This document shows, piece by piece, positions 34,097 through 45,264 of a stretch of 64,000 bases of DNA. The DNA lies in assembly GCA_029168955.1 (NCBI GenBank), contig JAPDOI010001549.1, forward strand, positions 1 through 64,000, in the 5' to 3' direction. The notes beneath the pieces are model-generated. The model searched no databases. It worked only from the letters and a program-made list of their open reading frames with translations, and was not told where the DNA came from. Position 1 is the first letter of the stretch; the number at the start of each line of letters is the position of its first letter. The position numbers and the translations under genes are program-made. The DNA comes from Aplectana chamaeleonis (lineage: Eukaryota > Nematoda > Chromadorea > Rhabditida > Cosmocercidae).

Positions 34097-34504
34097 AACA
34101 GGCAGCAGCGACCGTTTATTCATACGTGTTCGGATGTGTTCTACCAGTTTCATCGTTTCCAAGCCACAGCTTTGGTGCATATTCAGTACGCAACGCTGGT
34201 CTAACTCGCAGTTCAGTCGCCTGACAGTCTTCGCTCAACCGCCAAAGTTGCGACGACCGGCGGCACGCCGCAGAGCGAGAGGCCTTAACTGCGCGGTTTC
34301 TACATCTGACGCGGCGGTGTTGCAAGAAAATCTCGCTTCGGACCAGCATCAATGCGAGACTTGCCGCAATGCTACTCTGCAGAGCGCTTTATGGTTTGGG
34401 CAAAGAAAAAAGCTGTACTCGCAAAGCCGAACACGTCACGACCTGTCCATCGGGCAACAAACGTGATGAAACACGTAATAGATAAACGGTCGCTGCTGCC
34501 TGTT
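34097..34504 (-). mobile_element. CAGGCAGCAGCGACC-family TIR element, copy B
   Basis: Perfect 23-bp inverted ends starting AACAGGCAGCAGCGACC. The sequence outside the right end (GGGGGCCTCCT on minus) and outside the left end (AAAACCC) matches the surroundings of copy A, so the true element is slightly longer. The 142-codon frame within it has no recognised domain. Confidence 0.7.
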
Positions 34505-34569
34505 CAGGAGGCCCCCTTTCTCCGAGTGCTCTTTGCTGATACATGATCCAAAACATTACATGTGCATAA

Positions 34570-34973
34570 AGCCCTGTCAGAGTTGGCTGAGTCGACGCAT
34601 CCAGTAAATGATGGGGTGAGGTTGAGAAAATCCCTCGGTGTGGCCGACGTGGCGATATCCATGCAATACGTGGATGACAAGCGGGGATGAGAAAACGCCG
34701 ATAACCAAACTTTTCGTATCACTAGAAAGCTATCTACCCTGCTACCTCCGTTTTCTCACTTTACTCTCCTTCACTATTTTCCTCTGAATAATGAGCAATC
34801 CCATTGGCCCTGCAATCATCAAGTCATCACTTCCGGTGGCCTCGAGTCGGATACACCGGGTGATTTTCTCAACCCCACCTCCATCATTTTAATCATACGT
34901 ATTGACCGGGTGGGTGTTGGGGGTGTCGGAGGGTATCGGTGGGTTACAGATGCAAATAGCACCGACAGGGACC
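34570..34973 (+). mobile_element. GGCCCT-ended TIR element, copy 4 (Z4)
   Basis: The ends AGCCCTGTCAGAGTTGG and the inverse of GGTCCCTGTCGGTGC are mutated versions of the Z1/Z2 termini, flanked by TAA (34567-34569 and 34974-34976). The interior matches Z1/Z2 (GTTACAGATGCAAATAGCACC) but lacks about 200 bp. Confidence 0.7.
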
Positions 34974-34996
34974 TAAAAACTCATCACGAGCGATAG

Positions 34997-35167
34997 CATC
35001 TAAAACAAAATGCTTCCTCGGTTGTTGCACAAATCCGTTATGAAAGTCAAGCAACGTTCGTGAACAATGTTCCGGAACTGTTTTCTAACAAGAAGAAGTG
35101 TCAGAAGGGAAATTCAGCCGTTGCAGCTCAGTTCAGAATTCGCGAAAATCCCGAGTCTCCCACCTAG
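34997..35167 (+). CDS. Unassigned 56-codon open stretch
   Basis: This stop-bounded stretch, beginning HLKQNASSVVAQIRYESQ and ending IRENPESPT, has an ordinary protein-like composition. 110 nt downstream a TTTCAG acceptor (ends about 35273) and a GTAGGT donor (35334) bracket 20 more codons (KAKAGRIRKTTKSRLS). It could be remains of a gene. No family is recognised. Confidence 0.2.
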   Translation, partial: HLKQNASSVVAQIRYESQATFVNNVPELFSNKKKCQKGNSAVAAQFRIRENPESPT

Positions 35168-35479
35168 TAGCGAAAATGGGAGTGGCCCCTTTAACACCTG
35201 CATTATCAGTAACAGTTCCACTTTTCCTTTTACTCCTTGTGGTGAGAGAGAATTGTCAATTGTCTCCTTTCAGAAAGCTAAAGCAGGCCGAATAAGGAAG
35301 ACGACTAAGAGTCGATTGAGCCCTCAAACAAAGGTAGGTATTTTTCTGACATGGCTAAAGTTCCGCACGATGGGTTTGCTTAAGCTACAAATGGGGATCG
35401 TGCTTTGCGCCAACCCCAACCCTTCAGCGCCCATTCGGCACCATCTTGCAGGGGTGAGCAGCCCCTCCTACCATTAACC

Positions 35480-36290
35480 GGAGAAAGGGAACAAGCCCGC
35501 TTCCTTCTCCTATCTACGCCAACGATCGCCCGCCAGCTTACAATACTAGAATCATACTTCTGCCTTAGCGATAGGTCGCTGGTGTCATCTAAACCTTGAA
35601 CGCCTTGGGGATGAGTGAATGCAAGTGCAAACTGCAGCACGCGCGACAAAAACGAGCAGGCTGCAATGTGCAACGCCGTCGCAGTTAATTGACTCATTCG
35701 CAGAGCTGCCCGTCTAAGCATGTTGTTTGATCGCCAAGAAATTGTTAGAGCCTTGTATTGGGTAGGACATTAGCAAAATGATTGGTACAAAATGGGATTG
35801 TAAAGGGATCTGGTGAGTACGTAGAAGATTTGTAGCAGAGAGGTGTATGCAAAATGAAGTACATATGTAAGGCGCCCTCTGCTGATTTCGCTGCGGACTC
35901 TGAGCAGCCCAGGGGCGCCGTATCATAAAAGCCTTTCTCCAATTGTTGTTCAGCGAATAGACGATACTGCTGCGCTAGATCATCTCCCGCGATTGGAAAC
36001 TTCACTGGTTGATTATGCCGCGTTCGCGGCATGAATCACAGTCGCGTCTTGTCTATTGGCTAGGCTAGAGGTTAGGAAAGCCTACATATCCCCTGTTTTA
36101 GAGTGAAAGTTATTTCTACTCATGACGTGCGTCTGCGCGCGCCTGCAGCGTCTCCTGCTCCCCACACTTCCTCCCTCTCTCTACTCCCTCGCTTCGCACA
36201 AGCGCGCCAAGGAACAGAGGTAATTCGGCTCCGAAACAGAGGATATGCGGCTATTGATCGGCGCACGGGACGAGATCGCAGACTGCTGGA
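35480..36290. other. Unassigned sequence
   Basis: No TIR, tandem repeat or convincing coding frame. 36120-36220 is GC- and CT-rich. Confidence 0.5.
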
Positions 36291-36440
36291 CAAGGAAACC
36301 ACAATAAGTCATAGTGACTCATTCCAAATGAAACGTACTTTCCTTGAACCATTATTAGACGAAAAGTCCGAATATGCCCATCGCAGCTGCCTAGACCCAC
36401 TCTGAGAAAAGTTGCGAGCGCTTCTGTGATTTTCGTACCT
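36291..36440 (-). repeat. Inverted partner of 39500-39645
   Basis: Shares AGAGTGGGTCTAGGCAGCTG, CGGACTTTTCGTC and CACTATGACTTATT with 39500-39645 in opposite orientation. The two may be TIRs of a 3.35-kb element or two separate copies. No transposase was seen between them. Confidence 0.55.
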
Positions 36441-36449
36441 ATTGTACCC

Positions 36450-37075
36450 TCCAGAAAGCGCATTATTTTTACGCAATTCCGGAAACGGACCTGATAATCG
36501 TGTTCGCAGCGCCCAAAACTACCCGACTAATCGAGGTTTGGGTGAAGGAACATTTTCCAAACTTTGCGCAGACTAACAGCGTTTTTGGACTTGTACGGAT
36601 TTTCGGTTCGGCGTTTGTTTATACGCAAACAGAGCCGTTAATCATTTGTCGCTTTTCCGAAGTTTTCGACTATATTTGTTCAAAGCTTCCCACTGGCAGA
36701 GAAAACTGAGATGGCGCAAAATCAACTTTTGACGATTTCCGGAATGTGACGACAGATGTAACTCAAATAGTTCCTGTGGGGGTTATTCGGAGTGCTGGAA
36801 CACGAATCCATGTCAGTTTATCGATTTTTTGTCAGCTTACGGTAGATTACGGTGGGTATACGGTAGTTTGGTCGAAGTCTCAGGTTTGTCTCAAAATTTC
36901 TATGGGAAGTTATTTGGGGTGCTGGAATACGAATTCGATGTCCATTTGTCGCTTATCGGAATATTGAGGGTAGGTCTTGCCCTCTAAAATGGCATGTTAC
37001 TCATCGTAACCTTACCGTAAAACCGCAAAATTTTTAGAAGCGAACCCCAGATTCGTGTTCAGCACCCCAGGGCCT
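36450..37075 (+). repeat. Dispersed repeat related to element P
   Basis: It matches the inverse of 26580-27300 (CGGAAACGGACCT, GCGCCCAAAACTACC, GATTTTCGGTT). It contains TACGGTAGATTACGGTGGGTA words typical of the family; a fragment also occurs near 20560-20610. Confidence 0.65.
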
Positions 37076-37079
37076 GCAG

Positions 37080-37980
37080 CAATCCCTCCGGGAAGATGGG
37101 AGCTCATAGCTGCCTCCCCGGCGCGAGAGGTGGTGGCTCACATCGTGAGCGAAATAGGTGGTGGCCACTCCCATCCTAATGCACGTGTGCGGTGGCTGGA
37201 GGTGGTGTGACTTCGCCCGCAGCCGAATGTCACCCAGCTATGCATGCAGCCATGGACCTGAGGTCTCAATGAGCAGCGAGCTGCGAGTGGAAAGTGGAAA
37301 TAGCGCGCATTTTGCAGAGACGCGTAGGGAGGAGCCAAGTCTGAATGTGCATGACCGAGGTGGTGGCGGCGCGGAGACCTTTCAGACGACGTTTGACCAT
37401 CTCGGCTGAGGTTCAAGTAAAATTTCTGAGTTTTGTGTTGATCATGCAAATATTTCCCGCAATGGCTGTCAATTGGGCGTAAGAATGATAGCCTGGCTAA
37501 CTTGTAATGGATCTTGGAGGAAAAACCATCATGAAGTTTACAACAAACTTGAAAACGCTTCAATGAGTGCCGATTATTGCTGCATTGATGCTGGCCATCT
37601 TTCAAGACGGCATAATCAATCGCTCCTCATCAGCTGTTGATTTTGCTGGCGCTGATTTCGCTCTGATTTCTCATTACTATTGTTGTTTGTAAACTCCTCA
37701 GGCTGACTCTTTTTTTCATAAGAGTCTGTGCCTACCAGGTGTCTCCACTGTATGCTCCACTTCGTGAGTTCCCTTCGCGAATTCACGAAAATAATTTGAA
37801 ATCGAATTCACTGGAAGCATTTTCTCCAGAAAGCTTGCCAATTTTTCGGATGGTTTCTCGGCTCTCCACAAAGAGATATTTTTTACAAATGAAAAGTTCG
37901 AGATCGTGTTTCAGTTAACCATATCTCTATGTGGCTCTGTCTATTTCGATCGAAATGGTGCTGTTCTTACGACAAATTTT
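37080..37980. other. Unassigned sequence
   Basis: A minus-strand frame of 155 codons (37138-37605) has no recognisable domain or splice context. Nothing else was seen. Confidence 0.5.
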
Positions 37981-37989
37981 TTCAGCACA

Positions 37990-38260
37990 GAAGCTGGGTT
38001 CTGAAATGCGCATCTGATGAACCTCTCTCTCCCTATAGTTGCACACGAACAAAATTTTCGGAAAAATATTCGGCGATTTTTCGAATTTTTTTCGTCTGTT
38101 TTCATTCGTTCTGAGAAATTCGTCGAACGAAATTTTTCGTTCGTCTGAAATGTCGTAGTACGAATTTTTTTCACGCTCGTCTGTTCGACCCCTCCGGAAT
38201 TCCGAAAGTTTTTCGATTTTCGTTCGTTCAGGTTCTTTCGAACGAAAAACGCTGGATTTT
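37990..38260. repeat. TTCG/CGAA-rich tract
   Basis: Dense TTCGTTCG, CGAACGAA and ATTTTTCG words on both strands. A CGACCCCTCC word at 38188 on plus reads GGAGGGGTCG on minus. It may be the subterminal repeat zone of a hAT-like element; a single end only. Confidence 0.35.
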
Positions 38261-38264
38261 TTGT

Positions 38265-39185
38265 CTGTTCGGCATTTCTTTCTGACACACAGTGCGTGCA
38301 GTGCTTATGAAAAAGATGGAGAAAACCTTTAACAGCGAGGAAAGGAGAAATGGCAGTGGTCAAGCACAGCAGCAGATTTAAAGTTGATGATGGTTATTCT
38401 GGAGAGAAACAAGCACAAGAAATGTATTATTATGAGCTCCTATCAGGGATAAAAGTTCGAACGATAGTCCTGAAAAAATTTCAGAAGCCTGAGAAAATCT
38501 TATAAATATCGAAAATTTTTCTTTTAACTGTTTTAGCCTCCTGGAAACGATTGAAAACAGGCCAACACCACGGGAATCTCAAGGGTAGCTGAGTTATTTA
38601 CAAAGTTGTTAGTACAGGCGAAATTCTCGCGATAATTTCTTGAGCGGTTTCTGTGCCTCTAAATAGGGCATTGCACTCGAAAACAAGAAATATTCAAAAC
38701 ATCAAGATTTGCTTCATTTTCAACCCCATTTTAAGTCGATGTTCGTTAAGCGAATAGCAGCGTGATCGTGGATACAGACATGGTTTTGGAAAAAGAAAAT
38801 CATAAGTCCTGTAAGAATAGGCATACTTGGAGCCTAGAGCATCACCTGCTTAGTTTCTAAAAAGGTAAGTATAGCACGGCAAAGAGGGATATTTTTCAAC
38901 GTCAAGTATCACTCTGATCAAGTTTCGAGTAATCTCCGGACTTTCCCAGAAAAAAAAAAAAAAAACAGAATATATGAATTTTATGCAAATTCGAATATTT
39001 GTACTTGTGCAACTGTCTTAAAAGTGTAAGCAGAAATAGCTGTGCATAGTTTGTAATGAACTTAAGAGTAGGATGGACTGCAGACCTAAAGGAGAGATTT
39101 GGTATGGAATAGATGCTTTCCTGTTCATTGTCTCTGTTCTATCCTGGTGAGCCTTCCTACTACCGGAGAGAACGCCGCCTCCAAT
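38265..39185. other. Unassigned sequence
   Basis: It includes a poly(A) run near 38949-38966. No gene was recognised. A GTAAGTA word at 38865 has no credible upstream exon. Confidence 0.5.
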
Positions 39186-39188
39186 GTG

Positions 39189-39260
39189 ACCGCGCTGGTG
39201 CAGTTGCTGTGCGCACTGTCGATGCGATCAACGTGCGTGGTTCGACTCCATCATGTGAAT
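39189..39260 (+). ncRNA. tRNA-derived SINE-like body
   Basis: A box A-like TGGTGCAGTTG (39196-39206) and a perfect box B GGTTCGACTCC (39239-39249) lie 43 bp apart, as in tRNA genes. The acceptor and T stems pair poorly and an AT-rich tail follows, so this is a tRNA-derived repeat or tRNA pseudogene, not a tRNA. Confidence 0.45.
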
Positions 39261-39499
39261 GATTTTTGCAAATAAATTTATCCTGTCGGAAAAGGTCGCT
39301 CCGGGTTGGCGAGACAATAGGTGGCATCTGAGCACGACGTACCTCAGGTCGGCTGGCATCTTTATGTGGTGGCGGCAGGGGGCCTGCTATGGGCCCAGAG
39401 GAACCCTGCGTACATGTTTCAGCAAAATCCGGAGAAAAATTTAAAAACACGCCTAAAATTCCATGGGGTACTCCTTACCTTTGCCGCGAGACTTTAAAA

Positions 39500-39645
39500 A
39501 CGCTCATAACTTTTTCAGAGTGGGTCTAGGCAGCTGCGATAGGTATATTCGGACTTTTCGTCACAGAATGGTTCTAGAAAAAGTACATTCCATTTGGAAC
39601 ATCACTATGACTTATTATGGTTCCCTTGGGAGTGACTCTGCAACG
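39500..39645 (+). repeat. Inverted partner of 36291-36440
   Basis: Contains TTTTTCAGAGTGGGTCTAGG, GATAGGTATATTCGGAC and CACTATGACTTATTATGG. See the partner entry for interpretation. Confidence 0.55.
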
Positions 39646-39896
39646 AATTCAACAGAGCAATGAAAATTTGGATTAACACGCATTTTTGTTCTTAGTCACT
39701 AGTCGAATGACAGAAAGAGTTCGTCATTGAGAAACTACACGGTTAAGCAGGGCTGCAAATTTAGAGCAAAGGGGATCGTAGAAACTTGAGAACAATATTG
39801 AAAAAATTTAAAATTTGCGGGTAAGGCTCGTAAAATTTATGAATGAAATAATGATTATTTTGAGTGGCAAGGGTAAGTTTTATTCCTAAATTTCAG

Positions 39897-40085
39897 TTAC
39901 GGGGGCTCGTAGCTCTGCCGGAATTCAGCGCAACGGCATGCTCAACCCTAGCGAAACAGAAGGATTACCAAGACAATATACGAAAGTGTCAGATTATCGT
40001 TGAATGGCTCGATCGCTCTTTCCACAATGCTGGCTTCTCTGCTGACCGTTCTTGGATCTATCGTAGAATAAGGCAGCGCCCATAG
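39897..40085 (+). CDS. Candidate terminal exon, function unknown
   Basis: A CTAAATTTCAG acceptor (ending 39896) precedes 62 open codons to a TAG at 40083-40085. The stretch includes LPEFSATACSTLAKQKDYQD and CQIIVEWLDRSFHNAGF, an ordinary amphipathic composition. No upstream exon could be joined; the GTAAGT at 39873 would leave an intron of only about 24 nt. It may be the last exon of a gene lost to insertions, or chance. Confidence 0.3.
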   Translation, partial: LRGLVALPEFSATACSTLAKQKDYQDNIRKCQIIVEWLDRSFHNAGFSADRSWIYRRIRQRP

Positions 40086-41670
40086 CTAGCTTCGAACGTC
40101 AATTGACGCTTGGGGTGGGCTGTTGCGTCGTTAAAATTCGTGAGTGATTTCCCATTTCCTGACAATAGCCAGCTAATCGTGGAACAGAGGGCTGCGGACA
40201 CCCCAGCAGCCTCCGCTGCGTCGTGTTCGCTCACGAGAAATGTGTTGATAAAACGCAGCACGCGACAGGCGCGCGGGGCCGCTGAGTGTTCCGCAGAAAT
40301 ATGTTTCGCTGCTGAATCCACCATATCAATGTGTAGCCGGCCTGCCGCTGATGCTGGTGGTATTGTAACCGCAGCAGCTGTCACTAATAATACTATCAAC
40401 AGAACCGTCCCTAACCTCCCATTGTCCTCTAACACGCTGCATGCGCCAGCGATTGAGCGTTGTGTGCCAGCATTGTGCGTCAGCGTTTCAGCGACGTGAA
40501 GCTTGCCAAGGTCGTTAGCCATGAACGGAGCCTGAACTAAACTTGCTAATAATGGAAAATGTTTGTCCATTGTCGTGATCCATTTGATTACAAAGCGTGG
40601 CCGCGGCAGACCTGCTTGGGCAAACAGTGAAGAGGCGACAGACAGCCGGATGTGACGAAGCTGGATTGGAGCCACAATTGCTTGAGGTGACGTGTTACAG
40701 CATGTAATATGGTGAAAGATGACCAGATGTGTGTAGACGTGTGTCATATTAATACATATCACATACTTTATATTACTATTATTACATTATATGCTGTTAT
40801 TTAATTTTGCAATTGTCACATAACAGGCGTTTTGGAAACGAGTGGTGTCCGAAAACCTGTCGAGCCGCAGTGTGGCCTCCAAAAAAAGAAGCGCGGATCC
40901 ACCGCTCTCAGTTATTACTAGGACGGGTCTTGCACTGGGACGGATCTTGCAAACTCGCCCTCTAGCCGTGTTGCGTCGGAACTCGTCCGCGCCGTTATTT
41001 TCTGCACCCAGCAGCAGCTACCCGGGATTTCCTTCCTTCCAAAATCAAGAGAGCTGAGAGTTCTAGAAAGTGTATTTTATAGCCAAAATCAGAGTTCCAA
41101 CCTCACTTAAACCCAAAGTTTCACAGCTTAGAAAATCGCGGCGCCGTACGAGTTTCGACGTAATCTCCTGCTTGTTGGCCTACCATGCACACTCCGCATA
41201 CGGTCTGCAGCGCTTGCCGCGTCCACGGCGACTCAGTTTCAATAATTCAGATAAAGACAGTCCTTTCTGCCGTGGCCAAGTCGGGCTAGGTAGACTTTCG
41301 CGCTGTCCACCAATTTGTGGGCGTAAAACAGCGCCCTTTTCTCCCTTGGAGAGAGAGGTGTTCGCGTCTTCCCGCCGAGTGGTTGCGGGCAGCCGGCTAT
41401 TCCTGAGGATCATTGAACACTAACTCATCGATCCCCACTCTGATATCATCATTGCACCACCCACTAGAGCGGAGCCAGTGAAACAATTGCTGAGAAGAGA
41501 ACGCTGTGTTGAGACTTCCATCAAAACCGTCGCTGTGTGCGACGCTGGTTTTGGGCAGGTGAGCTACTATCAGTTGATGGAATTTGCCAATGAAACATCG
41601 CAAAAGCCCAAGAAAAGCTCGAGTACGTAGCGATCCAAATAGCAAAAAATGGTTTTTGGGGCATTCCAGT
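40086..41670. other. Unassigned sequence
   Basis: The longest non-repeat frame of the window lies here on minus (40058-40762, 234 codons, one hydrophobic run LLIVLLVTAAAVTI), with an overlapping plus frame of 129 codons. Neither has a recognised domain. No repeats were identified. Confidence 0.4.
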
Positions 41671-41673
41671 CAG

Positions 41674-41790
41674 GGGTGTGCATTTTCCGTTTACTGATTT
41701 ACCGATTTTCCGGATTTAACGCTGTTTTTCGGTAAATTTTAATTTATCGGTCCACCGACTTCTTTGAAATTTCCTGGAAATTTTGTCGAA
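41674..41790 (+). mobile_element. hAT-like terminus with ACCGATTT sub-repeats
   Basis: It begins CAGGGGTGTGCATTTTCC, close to the terminus inferred at 11774 (minus), and continues with repeated ACCGATTTTCCGG / CGGTAAAT words. The partner end was not found. Confidence 0.45.
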
Positions 41791-41799
41791 AAAATTGGG

Positions 41800-42565
41800 C
41801 GTTTCTCGCCCAATTGGCTTACTTCTTACTGGTACTTCCAAGGGTGATTGGTATTAGAGGAAAGTATCGAATCGAATATCCATCGAAAAAATCATAAGAT
41901 AATCACTGAAATAAAACAAATTAATCAATATGCATTGTGAAATCATCGGCCTGCACCTTCTCCTCACTGACCAGTGAGTACTTTTGCGCGCCTCCCGCAC
42001 AGTTGAGGTGTTAGGATGTTTTCTTCCAGCGGGCCTGATTTTAAGTGACTAAGCAGAAAGGCCTTGACCACAGTAAATTTCGAAATGTTATTTTTTCAAA
42101 ATCAAAGTCCCGCTGATCGGGCACAGCTGTTGAGCTCAGTTTAAAGGCAGGGTTTGCGATTAAAACGACTTTTTGAGCTCTCTTCATAAGAATGTAGCAT
42201 TTTGGTCATCACAAAAGGAAGAATAAGTGGAAAAACCTGTACTGCTGGAAAAAGCTTAATTAACGAGTTTTTTATCAATGCTTGCTTATCCGCCTTTATT
42301 TTTCAGAAAGTAGTCAGTAGTGTCCAGGAGTGCTCGGAAAATTACTTTAGAACTAAAAATAAAGTTGGCAAAACAGGCATTGCGAGGAATCTCGATTATT
42401 TGGGGCGGGCGGACAATTAAACAATTACTCACTCCTGAGCGTTTTTTCTGCAACTATCACTTATTTTCATTTTTTTTTGTGATGGCCAGATCTCGCTTCT
42501 CGTTAGGAAAGCGCAACAACCGTTTTTATCGCAAATCCTGCCTTTTATATGTAAAACCTACTAAT
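41800..42565. other. Unassigned sequence
   Basis: TTTAAAGGCAGGGTTTGCGA at 42142 resembles the left end of TTAA-type MITEs but has no partner. No coding signal was seen. Confidence 0.4.
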
Positions 42566-42569
42566 TGCT

Positions 42570-43821
42570 GCACGAGTAATTGAATCGTGGCAGCGGTATT
42601 CGAAGCCATTACAGCTTGCTTTTTTAGACTTTGAAGCCGCGTTCGACTCTCCTCATCGTGATCGATTGCTCGATGCTCTGCGAGCAGATGGAGTCTCGGA
42701 AAAGTATGTTCGGTTAATCGAGGAAATGAACAGAGGAACAACTGCAGCAGTTCGTACACCTGTCGGATTTACGTCAGCTTTCGAGGTGAAAACAGGAGTA
42801 AGACAAGGAGCCGTAGCAGGACCTTTTCTTTTCAACTTCGCCGTTGATGACATCATGCGTAGAGTTGCAGAATAGTTTCCTGCGGATGTGATCCTAACAC
42901 CATCAGGACGCTCCCGTGTCGACCTGGAGTACGCCGACGACATTGTGTTATTCGCTGAAAACAACGCAAAACTGCAAAGGATTGTGAACCTCGTTTCGAA
43001 GTATGCCGCAGCCTATGGACTTCGTCTTCGTCCCGACAAATGCAAGCAGATGTGGGTCTCTCAGAGATCTTCAACGGGAGTTTGTGTGGACGGACAACGT
43101 ATCGAACTGGTGGTCGATTTCTATTATTTGGGCTGTTTGCTGAAGAACGATGGTAGTTATGCAGCGTATATTCGCCAACGATGTACGAAAGCTATTCAAT
43201 TCTGCATTCAAAATTGCATTCAATTCTTTAACCAAGTGTTTGTGGTCTACCCCCATCGAAGAAGGAAGTCAAGTTGAGCGTCTACCTATCCGCTATTTGC
43301 CCCATCATGATGTACGAATCGGAGACGTGGGCAGCACTGAAGACGCAGAAGAAACGGTTGGATTGCACGGAGAAGAGCTTTTTAGGCGTTTGCTCGGATA
43401 TCTCTGGCCGCGTGTATGCCATAACGAAGATCTTCACCAGGAAATCGACGCAGTACATCAACGCTTGACACGAGGGAGGTGCCAGCATCTCCCAACGCCA
43501 GCTCAAGCAGCAATGGAAAGTCGACTTCGGTTGCTCGGGCATATACTAAGAAGAACGCCAAATCCTGTCTGGAATCGGCCACCTGGGCGTAGGCGAAAGT
43601 TCTGGACGGATGTGGTCAAAGAGGATTTGGAGTCACTCGGCATCGAAAGACAGTTCAGGCGCGATGTTTCGTTTCGCAGGAAATGGAATAGTGACAGCTG
43701 GATGGAATGTGTTCAAATTGTGGCTGAAGACCGTGAAAAAAGGACACGGCTGACTACTAGGATGGCACACCTCGGTGAAGATGCGGAATGACCGCGTCAG
43801 GCGAAAGCCAACCGATTACGG
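42570..43821 (+). pseudogene. RTE-like non-LTR retrotransposon, 5'-truncated
   Basis: It begins within the reverse transcriptase at RVIESWQRYSKPLQLAF, followed by LDFEAAFDSPHRDRL (motif A, near 42630), GVRQGAVAGPFLFNF (near 42800), YADD (42930-42941), YLGCLLKNDGSY, SLTKCLWSTPI, LSAICPIMMYESETWAA, RLLGYLWPRVCHNEDL and MAHLGEDAE before the stop at 43789-43791. An in-frame TAG (42873-42875), a small insertion near 43195 and frame changes near 43270 and 43380 make it non-functional. It runs straight into an AAT tail, as RTE elements end in short tandem repeats. This protein family is very abundant in strongylid nematodes. Confidence 0.85.
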
Positions 43822-44050
<229 letters not shown>

Positions 44051-44060
44051 GATGGAATAC

Positions 44061-44598
44061 GCATCGAAGTTTCCTGGCGGGATCGCCGTCTTTCAGGAGC
44101 CTGATTTCGAAGGGAACAAATCAGAAATGCACTTATTCGGCCGAATGTCGACTAAACCTTACTAAATTCGAGAGAAGTTCTTTCAAACGCGGTCAATAAC
44201 AGAGAAACCAGGAAGTTACCGCATCTCGACAGGAAACTGGCCAGAGTGACCAGCTAGTTACATAGAACGGTTGGCGGATGGCGGAAGCACAGATCGAAAC
44301 CGCCACCTCCTCGGACGTTAGACTGCGAGCGTCTGGAGGTAGGCTTGAGCTCTCCAGCTATATATAGGCTATATTTCGATCTGTGCTCCGCCATCCGCCA
44401 ACCGTTCTATGCTGCTGGTCCTCTAGCGAGTTTCCTGTCAAGGTGCGGTAACTTCCTAGTTTCTCTGTTATTGACCACGTTTTGGAAAAACTTCACTCGA
44501 ATTTTAGTAAGGTTTAGTCGACATTTGGCCGAATAAGCACATTTCTGATTTGTTCCTTTCAGGCTCTAAAACCGGCGATCCCGCCGAAACGTGCGTAA
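44061..44598. mobile_element. Foldback element between two AAT arrays
   Basis: Inverted arms of about 230 bp (44068-44302 and 44371-44593) share GGCGGGATCGCCG, TGTCGACTAAACCTTACTAA and GGTTGGCGGATGGCGGA. The spacer is about 70 bp. No coding capacity. Confidence 0.75.
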
Positions 44599-44690
44599 GC
44601 CAATAAAGCATCTGCCAACCTCGTGGTCCAGTTAAACAAAACAACTACTACTGATTACAATGCCGAGGTTCATGGAGAGTCGTACCTGGA

Positions 44691-44953
<263 letters not shown>

Positions 44954-45040
44954 CCTCTATATGTAAAGAATCGCACGAGGCCATTCAAAAAAAAGTGGGA
45001 TTTCAGCACAAAACGCGAGAATTTCGCGGGCATCCATTTG

Positions 45041-45090
45041 AGTAACCCGAAACCTGCGCATCATCTCGGTGCGCAGGTTTCGGGGTTACT
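45041..45090. repeat. Short hairpin
   Basis: AGTAACCCGAAACCTGCGCA pairs with TGCGCAGGTTTCGGGGTTACT, about 20 bp with one bulge and a nine-base loop. The flank GGTTACTGTAGC is a common repeat-end word. Confidence 0.7.
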
Positions 45091-45213
45091 GTAGCTAAGC
45101 ACAGGCGGCGCGGCGCATGTTTCGAAAAGCGCCATTGCGCTTGCTTTCCTTTGTTATCTTTTTTTTGTTTTTCTTTTTGTTTTCAGTGGGGCTCCAGAAG
45201 ACGTGATCGGGGT

Positions 45214-45262
45214 GACTTGGAAATTCAGTGGGGCTTCAGAAGCCCCACTGAATTTCCAAGTC
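45214..45262. repeat. Perfect 23-bp hairpin, 3-nt loop
   Basis: 45214-45236 (GACTTGGAAATTCAGTGGGG plus CTT) pairs without mismatch with 45240-45262 across the loop CAG. A partial copy TCAGTGGGGCTCCAGAAG lies just upstream (45183-45200). Confidence 0.9.
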
Positions 45263-45264
45263 TC

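Noticed and set aside
37138..37605. A 155-codon minus-strand ORF
   Set aside because: No family features, start context or splice signals; composition looks like chance translation.
40058..40762. A 234-codon minus-strand gene
   Set aside because: No recognisable domain or splice signals, and a long frame on the opposite strand in the same DNA; kept only as a note in the unassigned region.
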